37,219 nt of DNA, from positions 1 through 37,219 of the IMG/VR virus record IMGVR_UViG_3300047376_000451; one strand, given 5' to 3'. The position numbers and the translations under genes are program-made. Source of the stretch: a virus. Below are positions 21,882-29,991 of the stretch, in pieces; position 1 is the stretch's first letter; every line of letters begins with the position of its first letter. Below the pieces are notes generated by a model, which saw nothing but the letters and a program-made list of their open reading frames with translations, was not told the origin of the DNA and did not search any database.

Positions 21882-22364
21882 CTACCACCACCCAGCGCCC
21901 AAACCAGTCAGCCATGTGCCGCCGCCAATAATCGCAGCAAGCATCACTAATAGAAGTACAACCAATACAGTTTCAAAGAATGCTGCGCGCCTTTCTTGCT
22001 GCCGGTATAATGTTTCCTCGCGCTCTTTCTTAATTTTGCGCCGTAGCTCCACCATTTCGCGCCATGTGCCATAGCCAAACCTGTTATTCAGCATTTGCTG
22101 CAAGTCTTTTTCTTGCTCAGCCAGCTTTTTCTGGTGGATGATGATTTGAAGCGCTTCTTGCTCCACAGATCCAGATGAAAACAGCTTGGTAAATATTGGC
22201 GGGTTCTTGCGCTGCTGCTCCGCTCGGCCAAGATCAGCCGCAAAGCCATACCACTTGCCAAGAGCGCCAGCTACATTCTCTAATTCTTGACCCGCATAAA
22301 CCATTTTGCGTACAAGATTATAAGCCTGCGTAGCACCGGCAATGGCTGTAATTGGATCTATCAT
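21882..22364 (-). CDS. Coiled-coil protein with C-terminal membrane segment
   Basis: A 160-residue protein. Residues ~55-128 are strongly charged helix (coiled coil), residues ~131-153 are one membrane segment (ETVLVVLLLVMLAAIIGGG), and the end is Gly/Trp-rich. The N-terminus MIDPITAIAGATQAYNLVRK is amphipathic. A tail-anchored coiled coil beside holin and endolysin genes could be spanin-like or virion-associated; the orientation is opposite to that of a classic i-spanin. Confidence 0.6.
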   Translation of the reverse strand: MIDPITAIAGATQAYNLVRKMVYAGQELENVAGALGKWYGFAADLGRAEQQRKNPPIFTKLFSSGSVEQEALQIIIHQKKLAEQEKDLQQMLNNRFGYGTWREMVELRRKIKKEREETLYRQQERRAAFFETVLVVLLLVMLAAIIGGGTWLTGLGAGWW

Positions 22365-22537
22365 TTGGCATCTTTACCCACGTTGGCATAACGCGGGCAT
22401 CCACTATTATACTCCACCCTTATAACATATGGGTAGTGATACCAGAAGGATGGATATGGGCATCTGTATATACACGCGGTGTAAAGCTGCCCATATGCAA
22501 GCACGCCAACGGCTACGCTGGCGAGTGAGCAGATCAC
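22361..22537 (-). CDS. Small Tyr/Cys-rich protein with N-terminal signal/anchor
   Basis: A 58-residue gene found by direct reading, with a GTG start at 22537. It begins (M)ICSLASVAVGVLAYGQLY, a hydrophobic signal or anchor, followed by a Tyr/Pro/Cys-rich part (CIYRCPYPSFWYHYPYV). The GTG overlaps the upstream stop (GTGA) with GGAG just before it, and its stop overlaps the downstream ATG (ATGA), so its frame is fixed on both sides. In a lysis block it could be a spanin partner, but no lipobox is visible. Confidence 0.65.
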   Translation of the reverse strand: MICSLASVAVGVLAYGQLYTACIYRCPYPSFWYHYPYVIRVEYNSGCPRYANVGKDAK

Positions 22538-22767
22538 CGCTCCATCAGGCGGTCAAGTTTTTCCTCGATGCGATCAAAGCGCGCTACGATCTGCGCCATG
22601 ACGGTCGTGCTGTCTGCCTTGGTGACATAATCCTTGGCCATTTCTTCGCGGGTCTTGTTTAATAGAATATTGAGGCGCTGCATCTCGTCCACAGCGCTTT
22701 TCAATACCCAGCCGATCAAACCCAATCCGGCAGTCAAAGCCGCCGTCCAAAGCAAGTCAGCGTCCAT
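22534..22767 (-). CDS. Membrane-anchored coiled-coil protein (lysis-associated)
   Basis: A 77-residue protein: N-terminal membrane segment (LLWTAALTAGLGLIGWVLKSAV, residues 5-26, slightly over the usual quote length because it defines the span) and then a charged coiled coil ending RIEEKLDRLMER. The ATG at 22767 has AGGAGG seven bases upstream and forms a TGATG overlap with the previous stop; the codon at 22791 is less likely. The form is that of XhlA-like or i-spanin-like lysis accessory proteins. The role is inferred. Confidence 0.65.
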   Translation of the reverse strand: MDADLLWTAALTAGLGLIGWVLKSAVDEMQRLNILLNKTREEMAKDYVTKADSTTVMAQIVARFDRIEEKLDRLMER

Positions 22768-23450
22768 CACGCCGCCTCCTGTTCTGTCCAAGTGTTGGCA
22801 GATATAGATTGATCAGCCCAAGTCGTCGGCGTTACGGGCTCCTCCTGCCACTTAAACCTCGCAAGCCCGACATCTACAGATCCGCACAAAACGCCATCAG
22901 TCGTGATCTGGTGGTCTTGCGCAATCGCAGTGGTTGCCGCTGTTGGGTTTGATGTATTAACGTCATTTGCTGCAATGTTGTGAACCTGAGTTATCGCAGA
23001 TGTAGCAATCGTTGGGTTTTGCGTGGAAACATCATTGCCAGCCAAAACGTGCTGAATTATCGCGGTCGCAGTTGAAACGCTTACCGATCCGGCGCTTACA
23101 TCATTTGCCGCAATACTGTGAACCTGAGTTATTGCGGATGTAGCAACCGTTGGGGCTTGAGCCGATACATCGGCACCCGCCAACGTGTGTTCCTGAGTAA
23201 ATACACCATCGCCGACACGAACATGCCCAGCAATAACATTGGGCGCCGAAAAGCTTTCATCCTCAAAGCAAGTTAAGTTTGGCACGCTTGCTGGGTTCGC
23301 AGTATAAACCAGTGTTACGACATGATCTTGAGATATTGCCGTGGTGTCCACGGTCGGCACGCCGGTAGAAACGCTTTCGTTCGGAATAGTTTGCTCAAAC
23401 GTACCTACATCAGCGATCGCTGCACTGGATATTGGGCTTCCGCTAATCAT
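22767..23450 (-). CDS. Repeat protein, probable fibre or decoration protein
   Basis: A 227-residue protein made largely of tandem ~23-residue repeats between residues ~85 and 195. Each reads roughly TQxHxxAxNDVSxxxPTxAT(S/T)AI, with His and DV at fixed places; five units are visible and earlier, more degenerate units occur near residues 25-45. The last ~30 residues are Trp/Thr-rich (TPTTWADQSISANTW). Such beta-repeat proteins usually form virion fibres. It directly abuts the oxygenase gene. Confidence 0.65.
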   Translation of the reverse strand: MISGSPISSAAIADVGTFEQTIPNESVSTGVPTVDTTAISQDHVVTLVYTANPASVPNLTCFEDESFSAPNVIAGHVRVGDGVFTQEHTLAGADVSAQAPTVATSAITQVHSIAANDVSAGSVSVSTATAIIQHVLAGNDVSTQNPTIATSAITQVHNIAANDVNTSNPTAATTAIAQDHQITTDGVLCGSVDVGLARFKWQEEPVTPTTWADQSISANTWTEQEAA

Positions 23451-23987
23451 TTAAATCCACCTTGGCCCTTCGAACCATGCCACTAAAGAACGTCTTGTGC
23501 CGCTTGTCACAGGCTGCACTGCATGTTGCAAATAGCTCGGAAAAACTAAGACCGTTCCCTTTTCCTTGGAGCTTTTATCGGGGCTTTGACACTCGCTAAA
23601 CGAAAAGTCACCCCCTTCATATTCGTCTGCACCTGACAGTTGAACAGTTACTGAAAGCTTACGATCCAAGCCATCATCGCGGTTCCAATCAATGTCGTGG
23701 TGCCAAGAATAGTGACCACCCTCTGAGCCTAAGTATTCTGTAAACTGTATGTCAGCTTTTTTGTAAATATGAGCCTTAAAAGCATTTCTGTTTGCCATGT
23801 CTACAAAGTCGTACAAAAGATCCAAAACAGGCTTGTTGTTCGTAAGCCATGCAACGCGGCTTTTACGAACATCAGACCCACCTTCATTAAAGGTTGATGC
23901 TTCCGCTGTATCCCCAGCCAACTTAACGATTTCGTCAACTCTATATTCGGGAATTGCCCCAGAAAACATCTGCCAGTTTTGCCTCAT
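23451..23987 (-). CDS. 2-oxoglutarate/Fe(II) oxygenase (prolyl-hydroxylase/PiuC-like)
   Basis: A 178-residue double-stranded beta-helix oxygenase. The iron ligands are the H96-x-D98 pair in YSWHHDIDW and the distal H155 in YLQHAV; R165 or R166 in SGTRRSLVAW would hold 2-oxoglutarate. FPSYLQHAVQPV followed by SGTRRSLVAWFEG is very close to the PiuC/YbiX-like group. Substrate is unknown: protein (Pro, Asn) and nucleic acid are both known for related enzymes. It lies among fibre genes, 1.5 kb after a collagen-like fibre, so it may modify a virion protein. All catalytic residues are present. Confidence 0.9.
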   Translation of the reverse strand: MRQNWQMFSGAIPEYRVDEIVKLAGDTAEASTFNEGGSDVRKSRVAWLTNNKPVLDLLYDFVDMANRNAFKAHIYKKADIQFTEYLGSEGGHYSWHHDIDWNRDDGLDRKLSVTVQLSGADEYEGGDFSFSECQSPDKSSKEKGTVLVFPSYLQHAVQPVTSGTRRSLVAWFEGPRWI

Positions 23988-24020
23988 ATGCTTACCCCTT
24001 CTAAAGCAATAAGTGACATA

Positions 24021-24335
24021 TTAAGATATTCTCAGCCAAAGAGTTGTGCTAGACCCAATGGAAGCGGCACCTTTATTGTACCCCATACATCTCCAAGTGC
24101 CGGTTAAATACTCTGCTGGAGTCTTGTCATAGGCCCCTGCGTTAGATGGCTGTAAACTTGATCCCGCCAATGTGTCTCCAAGGTCATGTTCATCGGCATT
24201 GGTCGCAAACGTATAAGATCCAATCTCACCTGCACCTCGCAACAGTGTAGTCGCGGTTGTGCTGTCAATGCTTGCAATGTTTTGCAATTGTCGGCTGTCA
24301 TTAATGACGCTTGTTCCACCTACTTTTATAGCCAT
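24021..24335 (-). CDS. Fibre-associated structural protein
   Basis: A 104-residue protein whose start MAIKVGGTSVINDSRQLQNI continuing to ASIDSTTATTLL is a stock N-terminal motif of marine phage fibre and baseplate proteins. The rest is Gly/Thr/Ser-rich with a C-terminal TLWLRIS. It probably sits in or on the fibre complex. Confidence 0.65.
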   Translation of the reverse strand: MAIKVGGTSVINDSRQLQNIASIDSTTATTLLRGAGEIGSYTFATNADEHDLGDTLAGSSLQPSNAGAYDKTPAEYLTGTWRCMGYNKGAASIGSSTTLWLRIS

Positions 24336-24372
24336 CTTCGTGTCCTTTCACTATTAGCTTATTAATCTTTAT

Positions 24373-24789
24373 TTAGGGCCTAGTCGGCCAAATCACATTG
24401 TGCGGGAAACCATGTTGCTGAGGAACATTTAGCAAGTCTGTTCTGTATTGCGCCCATGCAGTACGTTGCCCATCTGTAAGATCACTCCAGCGCAGAGAAT
24501 TTAAAACTAAAGAATCAACTTCTTGCGATAACCTATAGTCTCTCAAGGCTCTTACGTTTTCTGCTTCTTTAGCGTCCAACTCATCTTGAGTGGGTGCAAC
24601 GTAAGGCAAAAAATCTGAGCCAATTAAGGCAAGTAGGTTATCATTATTTATTGTCATATCCGTATCGTGTGGCAACAGCGTATATGGTATCCAACCAAAA
24701 TGTGGATGATTTATTTCCACATCAAACATTGTATCGTATGTATTAAGCGATTTTGCATTTTGAAATTCTGTTATTGTAACTGTTGGCAT
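24373..24789 (-). CDS. Tail-fibre assembly chaperone-like protein, paralogue 1
   Basis: A 138-residue protein. The C-terminal ~55 residues (SLRWSDLTDGQRTAWAQYR then NVPQQHGFPHNVIWP) match the Phage_tail_APC-type motif W-x-x-YR-x-x-L-...-P-x-x-x-x-FP-x-x-x-x-WP. The N-terminal ~80 residues are beta-rich and specific to this copy. It is paralogous to the next gene. Such proteins help fold or assemble the fibre encoded upstream, and a role as a capping virion part is also possible. Confidence 0.75.
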   Translation of the reverse strand: MPTVTITEFQNAKSLNTYDTMFDVEINHPHFGWIPYTLLPHDTDMTINNDNLLALIGSDFLPYVAPTQDELDAKEAENVRALRDYRLSQEVDSLVLNSLRWSDLTDGQRTAWAQYRTDLLNVPQQHGFPHNVIWPTRP

Positions 24790-24812
24790 AATATTCCCCC
24801 CCCAATATAAAT

Positions 24813-25106
24813 TTATGATGGCTTACTGGGCCATGTTACATTGTTTGGAAACCCAGCTTGCTGGGGAACATTTAATAAATCTGTTCTGTACTGCGTCCAC
24901 GCTGCACGTTGTACATCTGTAAAATCATTCCATCTCAAGACATTACTAACAATAGGATCAACATCCATTTGTAGCCTCAAGTCACGATCAGATCTTATTG
25001 CACTGGGGAGGTTAGCCTCCAACGCTGCTATTTCCTCTTCTGTGTAAGCTCGCACAGTTACTTCGCCAGTAACAGCATTTGTTATTGCTTCAACATATTC
25101 TGTCAT
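24813..25106 (-). CDS. Tail-fibre assembly chaperone-like protein, paralogue 2
   Basis: A 97-residue protein with the same C-terminal motif as its neighbour (WNDFTDVQRAAWTQYR then NVPQQAGFPNNVTWP) but a shorter, different N-terminus (MTEYVEAITNAVTGEVTVR). Over the last ~55 residues the two copies look about 60 percent identical by eye. It directly abuts the collagen-like fibre gene, as chaperones usually do. Duplication followed by N-terminal replacement is the simplest explanation. Confidence 0.75.
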   Translation of the reverse strand: MTEYVEAITNAVTGEVTVRAYTEEEIAALEANLPSAIRSDRDLRLQMDVDPIVSNVLRWNDFTDVQRAAWTQYRTDLLNVPQQAGFPNNVTWPSKPS

Positions 25107-26621
25107 TTACTTAACCCCATAAAATTTAATACTGCCTTTAGCCAAAAAAGTACCCGTTGAACCAAAGTAACTAGCATAAAAAGTTATCGATGTTGTAGAT
25201 GTGGTAATCCCGTAGTCTGCAGGGCCACCCTGTGTCACGTTATATGAGTAACGCGTCAAATTGGTTTGAAGAGTTGATGCTATTCCAGTAAATCCGTAGC
25301 CAGTAGATAAATCAATTTCTGTACTTGTGTTATTGAGAAATTGAGACCCATATTGGCTTATCATAAATTGTCCACGGGTACTATTTTGCTGCAAATAAAC
25401 ATATGCATTGTTATTTTGTAAGCCTAATCCTATAGCATATATTTTAAGAAATTTGTAACTACTCAGGTTTAAGCTACTAAGTGTAATACTAGAACCGGAA
25501 GTAACAGTTAAGGTTCCTAATAAGGTAGTTTCACCAGATGCGCCAGTTGGCCCCGTTGGCCCCGTGCTTCCCGCGCTTCCCTGCGGCCCCGTTGGGCCCG
25601 TTGGACCGGTTGGGCCCGTTGGGCCGGTGACAGAGTTGCCTTGAGGCCCCGTTGGCCCCGTTGGCCCCGTTGGCCCCGTTGACCCCGTATTTCCCTGTGG
25701 CCCTTGTGGCCCTTGTGAGCCTGTCGGGCCGGTCGGGCCGGTCGGGCCGGTCGGGCCATCATTGCCGTCAGCCCCCGCAGGGCCAGTGGCGCCTTGCGGC
25801 CCAGTCGGGCCAGTAGGCCCAGTAGGCCCAGTAGGGCCTTGGAGCGCGGCATTGGTAATTGTTTGCTTTTCCCAAGCCCCTGCGCTCACGTCATAAACAG
25901 GAATGAGATCAGAACCTGTTGCATCTGTACCAGTAGAAAACGCAGTTAAAGATGATCCAACATTTCCAGTGTCGGTAACATCCGCACTGGCCTCAATACC
26001 ATTCAGCTTGCTGTGGTCTGCATCAGTGAAAACATTGCTATCACTTGCAGCCTCTACAGCCGCTCTAATCTCAGCGTTAGTTTGATCGCCAGTTGCACCG
26101 CTTTCAATGCCGTCTAGCTTTGTATGATCGGCATCCGTAAAAACATTGCTATCGCTCGCCGCTTCAACCGCCGCCCTGATTTCAGCGTTAGTTTGATCGC
26201 CAGTAGCGCCGGCCTCTATGCCATCGAGCTTCGTTCCATCCGCTGCAACATCGCGTCCGTCAACGGTTCCGCTGATTGCAAGACTGCCTGTCAGGCTAAC
26301 ATTGCCACTAGCATCACGCACCAAATACTTTTCAGCCGGCACAGTCACAAAAATATCTTTTGAGCCGGACGGCCAATCTACTGCGTTATCGCTGTTGGAG
26401 CTTTCCAGAATAGTGTCGCGCGAAAGCGTAGCTCCAGACGCAGTAAATGTTCCGATACCAACCTCGTACAAGCTGCCATCTGTACAAGCATAATAAGTTG
26501 TATTCCCGTTCCCAACGGCTGCAAACGACTGGAAGCCGTCTGAGGCGCCGGCGAGCGTATAGGTGCCGGTAGACGTTGTCGTGGTTGTTTCTTTGACGCG
26601 GTCAGCAATTACCAAGGCCAT
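25107..26621 (-). CDS. Collagen-like tail fibre protein
   Basis: A 504-residue fibre. Residues 1-105 are an N-terminal domain common in phage fibres (virion anchor). Residues ~131-205 hold two 36-residue repeats ([20 protein letters not shown] type). Residues 262-365 are about 33 Gly-X-Y triplets, mostly GPT and GPQ, with one interruption at GNSVT; prolines occur only at X. Residues ~366-504 are a beta-rich tip, the likely receptor-binding part. The triplet region should form a trimeric collagen helix. Chaperone-like genes follow directly. GPT-rich collagens in bacteria can carry sugars on Thr; that is not shown here. Confidence 0.9.
   Translation of the reverse strand: MALVIADRVKETTTTTSTGTYTLAGASDGFQSFAAVGNGNTTYYACTDGSLYEVGIGTFTASGATLSRDTILESSNSDNAVDWPSGSKDIFVTVPAEKYLVRDASGNVSLTGSLAISGTVDGRDVAADGTKLDGIEAGATGDQTNAEIRAAVEAASDSNVFTDADHTKLDGIESGATGDQTNAEIRAAVEAASDSNVFTDADHSKLNGIEASADVTDTGNVGSSLTAFSTGTDATGSDLIPVYDVSAGAWEKQTITNAALQGPTGPTGPTGPTGPQGATGPAGADGNDGPTGPTGPTGPTGSQGPQGPQGNTGSTGPTGPTGPTGPQGNSVTGPTGPTGPTGPTGPQGSAGSTGPTGPTGASGETTLLGTLTVTSGSSITLSSLNLSSYKFLKIYAIGLGLQNNNAYVYLQQNSTRGQFMISQYGSQFLNNTSTEIDLSTGYGFTGIASTLQTNLTRYSYNVTQGGPADYGITTSTTSITFYASYFGSTGTFLAKGSIKFYGVK
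25527..25838 (-). repeat. Nine-base tandem repeats coding for Gly-Pro-Thr triplets
   Basis: Imperfect tandem 9-base units (GGCCCCGTT and variants on the plus strand) encode residues 262-365 of the fibre. Blocks of units are nearly identical (for example around 25650-25680 and 25730-25755), so slippage or recombination could change shaft length in multiples of three residues. Confidence 0.8.
26006..26231 (-). repeat. Tandem ~111-base repeat inside the fibre gene
   Basis: Two adjacent units encode the 36-37-residue segment with [20 protein letters not shown] and FTDADH; the nucleotide copies differ at many third positions, so the duplication is old or imported. A partial third start (DGIEASADV) precedes the collagen region. 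Confidence 0.75.
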
Positions 26622-26639
26622 GATAGTTCCTCTTCACTA

Positions 26640-27011
26640 TTACGATGGATCTGGGATGCCTACGTCCAAAGCTTCTAAACTAAATGTGTTTCCAGATGTT
26701 ACCGACTGAGACGCCGTGAGCGAGCCCGTGACAAGCAGGCGGCTGTTTCCAGTGTCAACTATCGCGTAATGAGTTGCTGTGCCGGTGCCGGTCACTGTGC
26801 CACCAGATGACGCTGACATCGTGACCTTGCGCCCACCGCCGGAACGATCCGCTGGCGCGCTAATCGAAATGGATGTCTGGTTGCCAAGTGTGTGTGTTGA
26901 TGTCGCCTCGGCGTAGGTCGTTGCCTCTTGTGAGGTAATATCAACGCGATTGGCCTCAGTATCTAAAATCGTAAGGCCGTTATCTAAAACGCGGTCTGCA
27001 ATGCTTGCCAT
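26640..27011 (-). CDS. Virion structural protein
   Basis: A 123-residue Ser/Thr/Gly-rich beta protein. Its start MASIADRVLDNGLTIL echoes the MALVIADRV of the fibre, suggesting a shared docking segment. It lies between the adaptor and the fibre, where tail-hub or decoration proteins are expected. No family was recognised. Confidence 0.6.
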   Translation of the reverse strand: MASIADRVLDNGLTILDTEANRVDITSQEATTYAEATSTHTLGNQTSISISAPADRSGGGRKVTMSASSGGTVTGTGTATHYAIVDTGNSRLLVTGSLTASQSVTSGNTFSLEALDVGIPDPS

Positions 27012-27012
27012 C

Positions 27013-27636
27013 TTAATAGCTCCTAAATTTCATTTTATGGCCAGTTCCGCCAAATTTCGCTTTATCGCTCTCTGCATTTATAGCACCTATCGCATTTTGC
27101 AGCAACGTGCCCCACACCTGTGTTCTGGGGTCGTCCGCTAGATACGGGGCGCTGTGAACCAACGCGCCATATAGCAGAGCGTCGGGGTAGTAAGTTAGCA
27201 ACCAATTGATGGTGTTGCTGTCGCTCAGGGATTCAGTGCGAGCGTAATACACCATTTCCAGAATGATTGTGTCGGAATCTGGCGTCGGAAAAACCTCTAT
27301 TGACCCATCGGTGATAGCGTAAAAGCGTGGCGTGCCCGTGTTGTTTCTGTTCAGCTCACGCTGCTCCATCATCTGCGCTTGGCTCAAAAGCTCCAGCCGG
27401 CTTGTGTTTCCTGTGGTCAGGCTAAGCCGAATGGGCTCTAAAAAATCCTGCGGGAATTGGCTGTACTGCGTATCAAGCGTGGTCGTGGATCTTTTCTCCA
27501 TACGCCAGTGCCTGATCTTGCGATCAAGATCCACCTCCGCCAGTGATATGAACGTCGGAATAACGCTTGTTAAATCGCTGCGATTTAAAAAGTCTGCGAT
27601 GTTCGTTTTTAGTTCAGCATATGTTGTGATGGCCAT
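27013..27636 (-). CDS. Head-tail adaptor protein (SU10-adaptor type)
   Basis: A 207-residue protein of the podovirus adaptor type: MAITTYAELKTNIADFLNR then FISLAEVDLDRKIRHWRME, a central beta part (TPRFYAITDGSIEVFPTPD) and a helical C-terminus (YYPDALLYGALVHSAPYL). This matches the adaptor family found in SU10 and related phages, which forms a dodecameric ring under the portal. Placement after the capsid gene fits. Confidence 0.8.
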   Translation of the reverse strand: MAITTYAELKTNIADFLNRSDLTSVIPTFISLAEVDLDRKIRHWRMEKRSTTTLDTQYSQFPQDFLEPIRLSLTTGNTSRLELLSQAQMMEQRELNRNNTGTPRFYAITDGSIEVFPTPDSDTIILEMVYYARTESLSDSNTINWLLTYYPDALLYGALVHSAPYLADDPRTQVWGTLLQNAIGAINAESDKAKFGGTGHKMKFRSY

Positions 27637-27645
27637 CTGCTATCC

Positions 27646-27945
27646 TTAAAGCGTGCCGGCTCTTGTCCGGAAGACGCGGTTATCTCTATCGTTAAGCCAT
27701 TTCTTCAAACGCTTCGGATCGTCCGCAATGCCTTGGCTCTTGAGCTGATAATACACTGAAATTGGTATTGACGCCACCCGCGCCATATCTCCAAATTTGC
27801 CGTCAGTTTCGTTATAAGCCCGCTTGTTGCTTTCTGCGATATGCTGGCTGTCTTGAACAGTCTCCACCACATATTCGCCCTTGCCGGTGACGTGCCAGTA
27901 TTTGGTAATGCCGGTTGCTGCGTCTTGGCTAAACAGTCTCTTCAT
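27646..27945 (-). CDS. Hypothetical protein between capsid and adaptor
   Basis: A 99-residue basic protein starting MKRLFSQDAATGITKYWHV, with a beta N-terminus and a helical rest. A GGAGGGG ribosome-binding site stands before ATG 27945. The gene is separated from the capsid gene by a strong hairpin. Similar small genes occur at this point in marine podoviruses; function unknown. Confidence 0.65.
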   Translation of the reverse strand: MKRLFSQDAATGITKYWHVTGKGEYVVETVQDSQHIAESNKRAYNETDGKFGDMARVASIPISVYYQLKSQGIADDPKRLKKWLNDRDNRVFRTRAGTL

Positions 27946-27963
27946 AACCCCTCCTGTGGTAAA

Positions 27964-27984
27964 GGGGCGGCTAAGCGCCGCCCC
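27964..27984 (-). terminator. Strong hairpin after the capsid gene
   Basis: GGGGCGGC-TAAGC-GCCGCCCC is an 8-bp GC stem with a 5-base loop, followed on the minus strand by TTTACC. It ends seven bases from the capsid stop codon. It is probably a partial terminator or 3' end stabiliser that raises capsid mRNA above downstream genes. Confidence 0.7.
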
Positions 27985-27991
27985 CTCATTG

Positions 27992-28948
27992 TCACGATAC
28001 GTTCAGATCGAACACGCCGCCGTGAGCCGCTTCGTTTGACACTTTCAAGCCAAACTCGCAGATCATCATCTTCTTCTCGGCGTCACCAGTTTTGGCGAGA
28101 TCAACCGCTTGGATCGGACGCAGATAGCATACTGATGCATATTCTGGGTCTAATACAAAGGCGTCACGCTCACGCTGGAAGCGGTTTGGCACAACCTGAA
28201 GTGTACCAAAATCTGACATATACACGTCAGCCGCACCAATAATTGTGGTTGGGCTGTCGCTTGGTGCCATGTAACGCTGAGCAGCAATACCGGCAAAGCC
28301 TGACACAACAGTCTTGTTGTGTGGGCCAACCATCAGGATTGATGGGTTGCCGCCAGACACAAACGCCTTCTGCATCACGTCCTTGACCATCGCTTCGGTC
28401 AAGTCGCGCTGCGTTCCGTCGTTACGAGCGTCTGAACCGTCAGCCGCTGTCGGATCTGTACCGTCACCAGCTTTGTTGGTGTTGGTCGCAATCCACGCAC
28501 CCAAGCCCGCAGTCTCGCGAGCTGTAGATGAGTTTCCGGCTACGCGGGCATTATTGTCAGTTAAAACTGCTTCAACATCACGACGAATTTCTTTACCCCG
28601 CTTTGCGAGCTGATAGCTTAATTCGTCGTTTCTTCCGGCCAAATCCTGCGAGCCCAAGTTGTCCGCAACGATCAATGTACGACGGCGAATGTGCGTATAG
28701 TTTCCGATACGCGTAGTCGCTGATGTGCTGTCGAAAGACGCCACATCATCACCGTCAATTACGGCTGTTGTGCTGGTTGCAGCCAGTGAATCTGTCTGCC
28801 ACTCAAAAAACGTGTTTGATACGTTTTCTGAACCAACGTTACTTTGGAAAGGCACCTCTTCGGGCGAGATAGAGGCAATTATATTACTTAACTCTTCTCT
28901 GATGCCTTTTGCGTCAAAAGACGTAAAGGTGTTTGCTACGATTGCCAT
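27992..28948 (-). CDS. Major capsid protein (SU10/DUF5309 type, HK97-like fold)
   Basis: A 318-residue capsid protein of the DUF5309/SU10 type. The N-terminus MAIVANTFTSFDAKGIREEL then SPEEVPFQSNVG and FFEWQTDSL is characteristic. ILMVGPHNKTVVSGF and SDFGTLQVVPNRFQRERDAF are typical later segments. It would assemble the icosahedral head around the scaffold encoded immediately upstream. GGAG lies before ATG 28948. A strong hairpin follows the gene, as often for the most expressed protein. Confidence 0.92.
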   Translation of the reverse strand: MAIVANTFTSFDAKGIREELSNIIASISPEEVPFQSNVGSENVSNTFFEWQTDSLAATSTTAVIDGDDVASFDSTSATTRIGNYTHIRRRTLIVADNLGSQDLAGRNDELSYQLAKRGKEIRRDVEAVLTDNNARVAGNSSTARETAGLGAWIATNTNKAGDGTDPTAADGSDARNDGTQRDLTEAMVKDVMQKAFVSGGNPSILMVGPHNKTVVSGFAGIAAQRYMAPSDSPTTIIGAADVYMSDFGTLQVVPNRFQRERDAFVLDPEYASVCYLRPIQAVDLAKTGDAEKKMMICEFGLKVSNEAAHGGVFDLNVS

Positions 28949-28960
28949 TTTATTTCTCCA

Positions 28961-29974
28961 TTACAGCAATGTTTTAATTGCAGCCGCTGCGTCTCGCACA
29001 CGGCCAGTCTGATGCGCGGTTTGTATATGCGCTTGCTGCACAGTTTTCGGCTTTGGCACTGAACCGCGAGATCCTGCTTTTAACGTTTTGGAACGCGCTT
29101 TCTTCGGCTTCACTTTAGCCTCATTAGCACGCGTTTCGCCTCTATCGTAAAGCATGGCTTTCCTCGCCAGTTTAACCAACGTTGCGTTTTTTAACCCTTG
29201 GACATCCTGTTCGCTAAATCCTTCGTTAAGAAGAAAGTCACGAATCTGCCCAGCTTCTGTGGATGCAACCTTTTGGTCACGCCACTCTGGGATAATATCC
29301 GGCAGCGCCGTGCGCTGTTGCTCCAAATATTCTTGTTCCATTTGCTGCATTTTCTTCTGTTGAAGATCCTGCAGTCGGGCCTGCTCGGCTCTAACCGCGT
29401 GCAATTGAGCTTGCTTTTGCTCTTGTTGCTTTCGCCATTGTCGCTCTGCTTTCGCTGCCATCGCGGGGTCTGTGTCATACAGTGTATCCCAATCAGGCTC
29501 TTCTTGTACCGATTGCTCAATTTGCTGGCTTAGGGCCGGCAATAGTTGAGCATATTGCGCACGCTCCTGCTCAATCGCTTCGGCTTCCGCTGCATACGAC
29601 TTGCGCATCTCAGCCAGCTCCTGCGTTTTGCGGGTATAGTCTCGGTGCCTTAAATGTCCGCTTTTCAAATCTTCGACCGTAATCTCTTCGCCGTCTACCT
29701 CCACTTTCGCGGACAGTATGTCGAAGGATTGGTCGCCAGAATTGTCGGCGTCATCCTCGTCATCAAGCTCGACTTCAGATCCTTCGACAGGTGAATTGTC
29801 GATCTCATCATCAGCCATTTCGACTTCAGCTTCGGATTGCTCTTCAGCTTCGGTCTCTAGCGCATCAGTCGCTTCTGCATTATCCCCTTGGGGTGCAAAC
29901 ATTGCACTGATTGCATTTTGCGCGTCGGTCAGCCCAATCCCTTGCGGGGTGTTGCTATCTGACATTTGCGTCAA
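28961..29974 (-). CDS. Scaffolding protein
   Basis: A 337-residue, strongly acidic-then-helical protein: residues ~30-85 are Asp/Glu-rich, residues ~105-220 are a long Gln/Glu/Ala coiled coil, and the last ~50 residues are basic (Lys/Arg), the expected capsid-binding end. It lies between portal and capsid genes, the usual scaffold position. It guides procapsid assembly and leaves or is digested before packaging. Confidence 0.85.
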   Translation of the reverse strand: MTQMSDSNTPQGIGLTDAQNAISAMFAPQGDNAEATDALETEAEEQSEAEVEMADDEIDNSPVEGSEVELDDEDDADNSGDQSFDILSAKVEVDGEEITVEDLKSGHLRHRDYTRKTQELAEMRKSYAAEAEAIEQERAQYAQLLPALSQQIEQSVQEEPDWDTLYDTDPAMAAKAERQWRKQQEQKQAQLHAVRAEQARLQDLQQKKMQQMEQEYLEQQRTALPDIIPEWRDQKVASTEAGQIRDFLLNEGFSEQDVQGLKNATLVKLARKAMLYDRGETRANEAKVKPKKARSKTLKAGSRGSVPKPKTVQQAHIQTAHQTGRVRDAAAAIKTLL

Positions 29975-29991
29975 TCTCCTTAATTATGCGT

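Noticed and set aside
25527-25838. Short regularly spaced repeats that might suggest a CRISPR array
   Set aside because: They are contiguous 9-base coding repeats for Gly-X-Y triplets without spacers.
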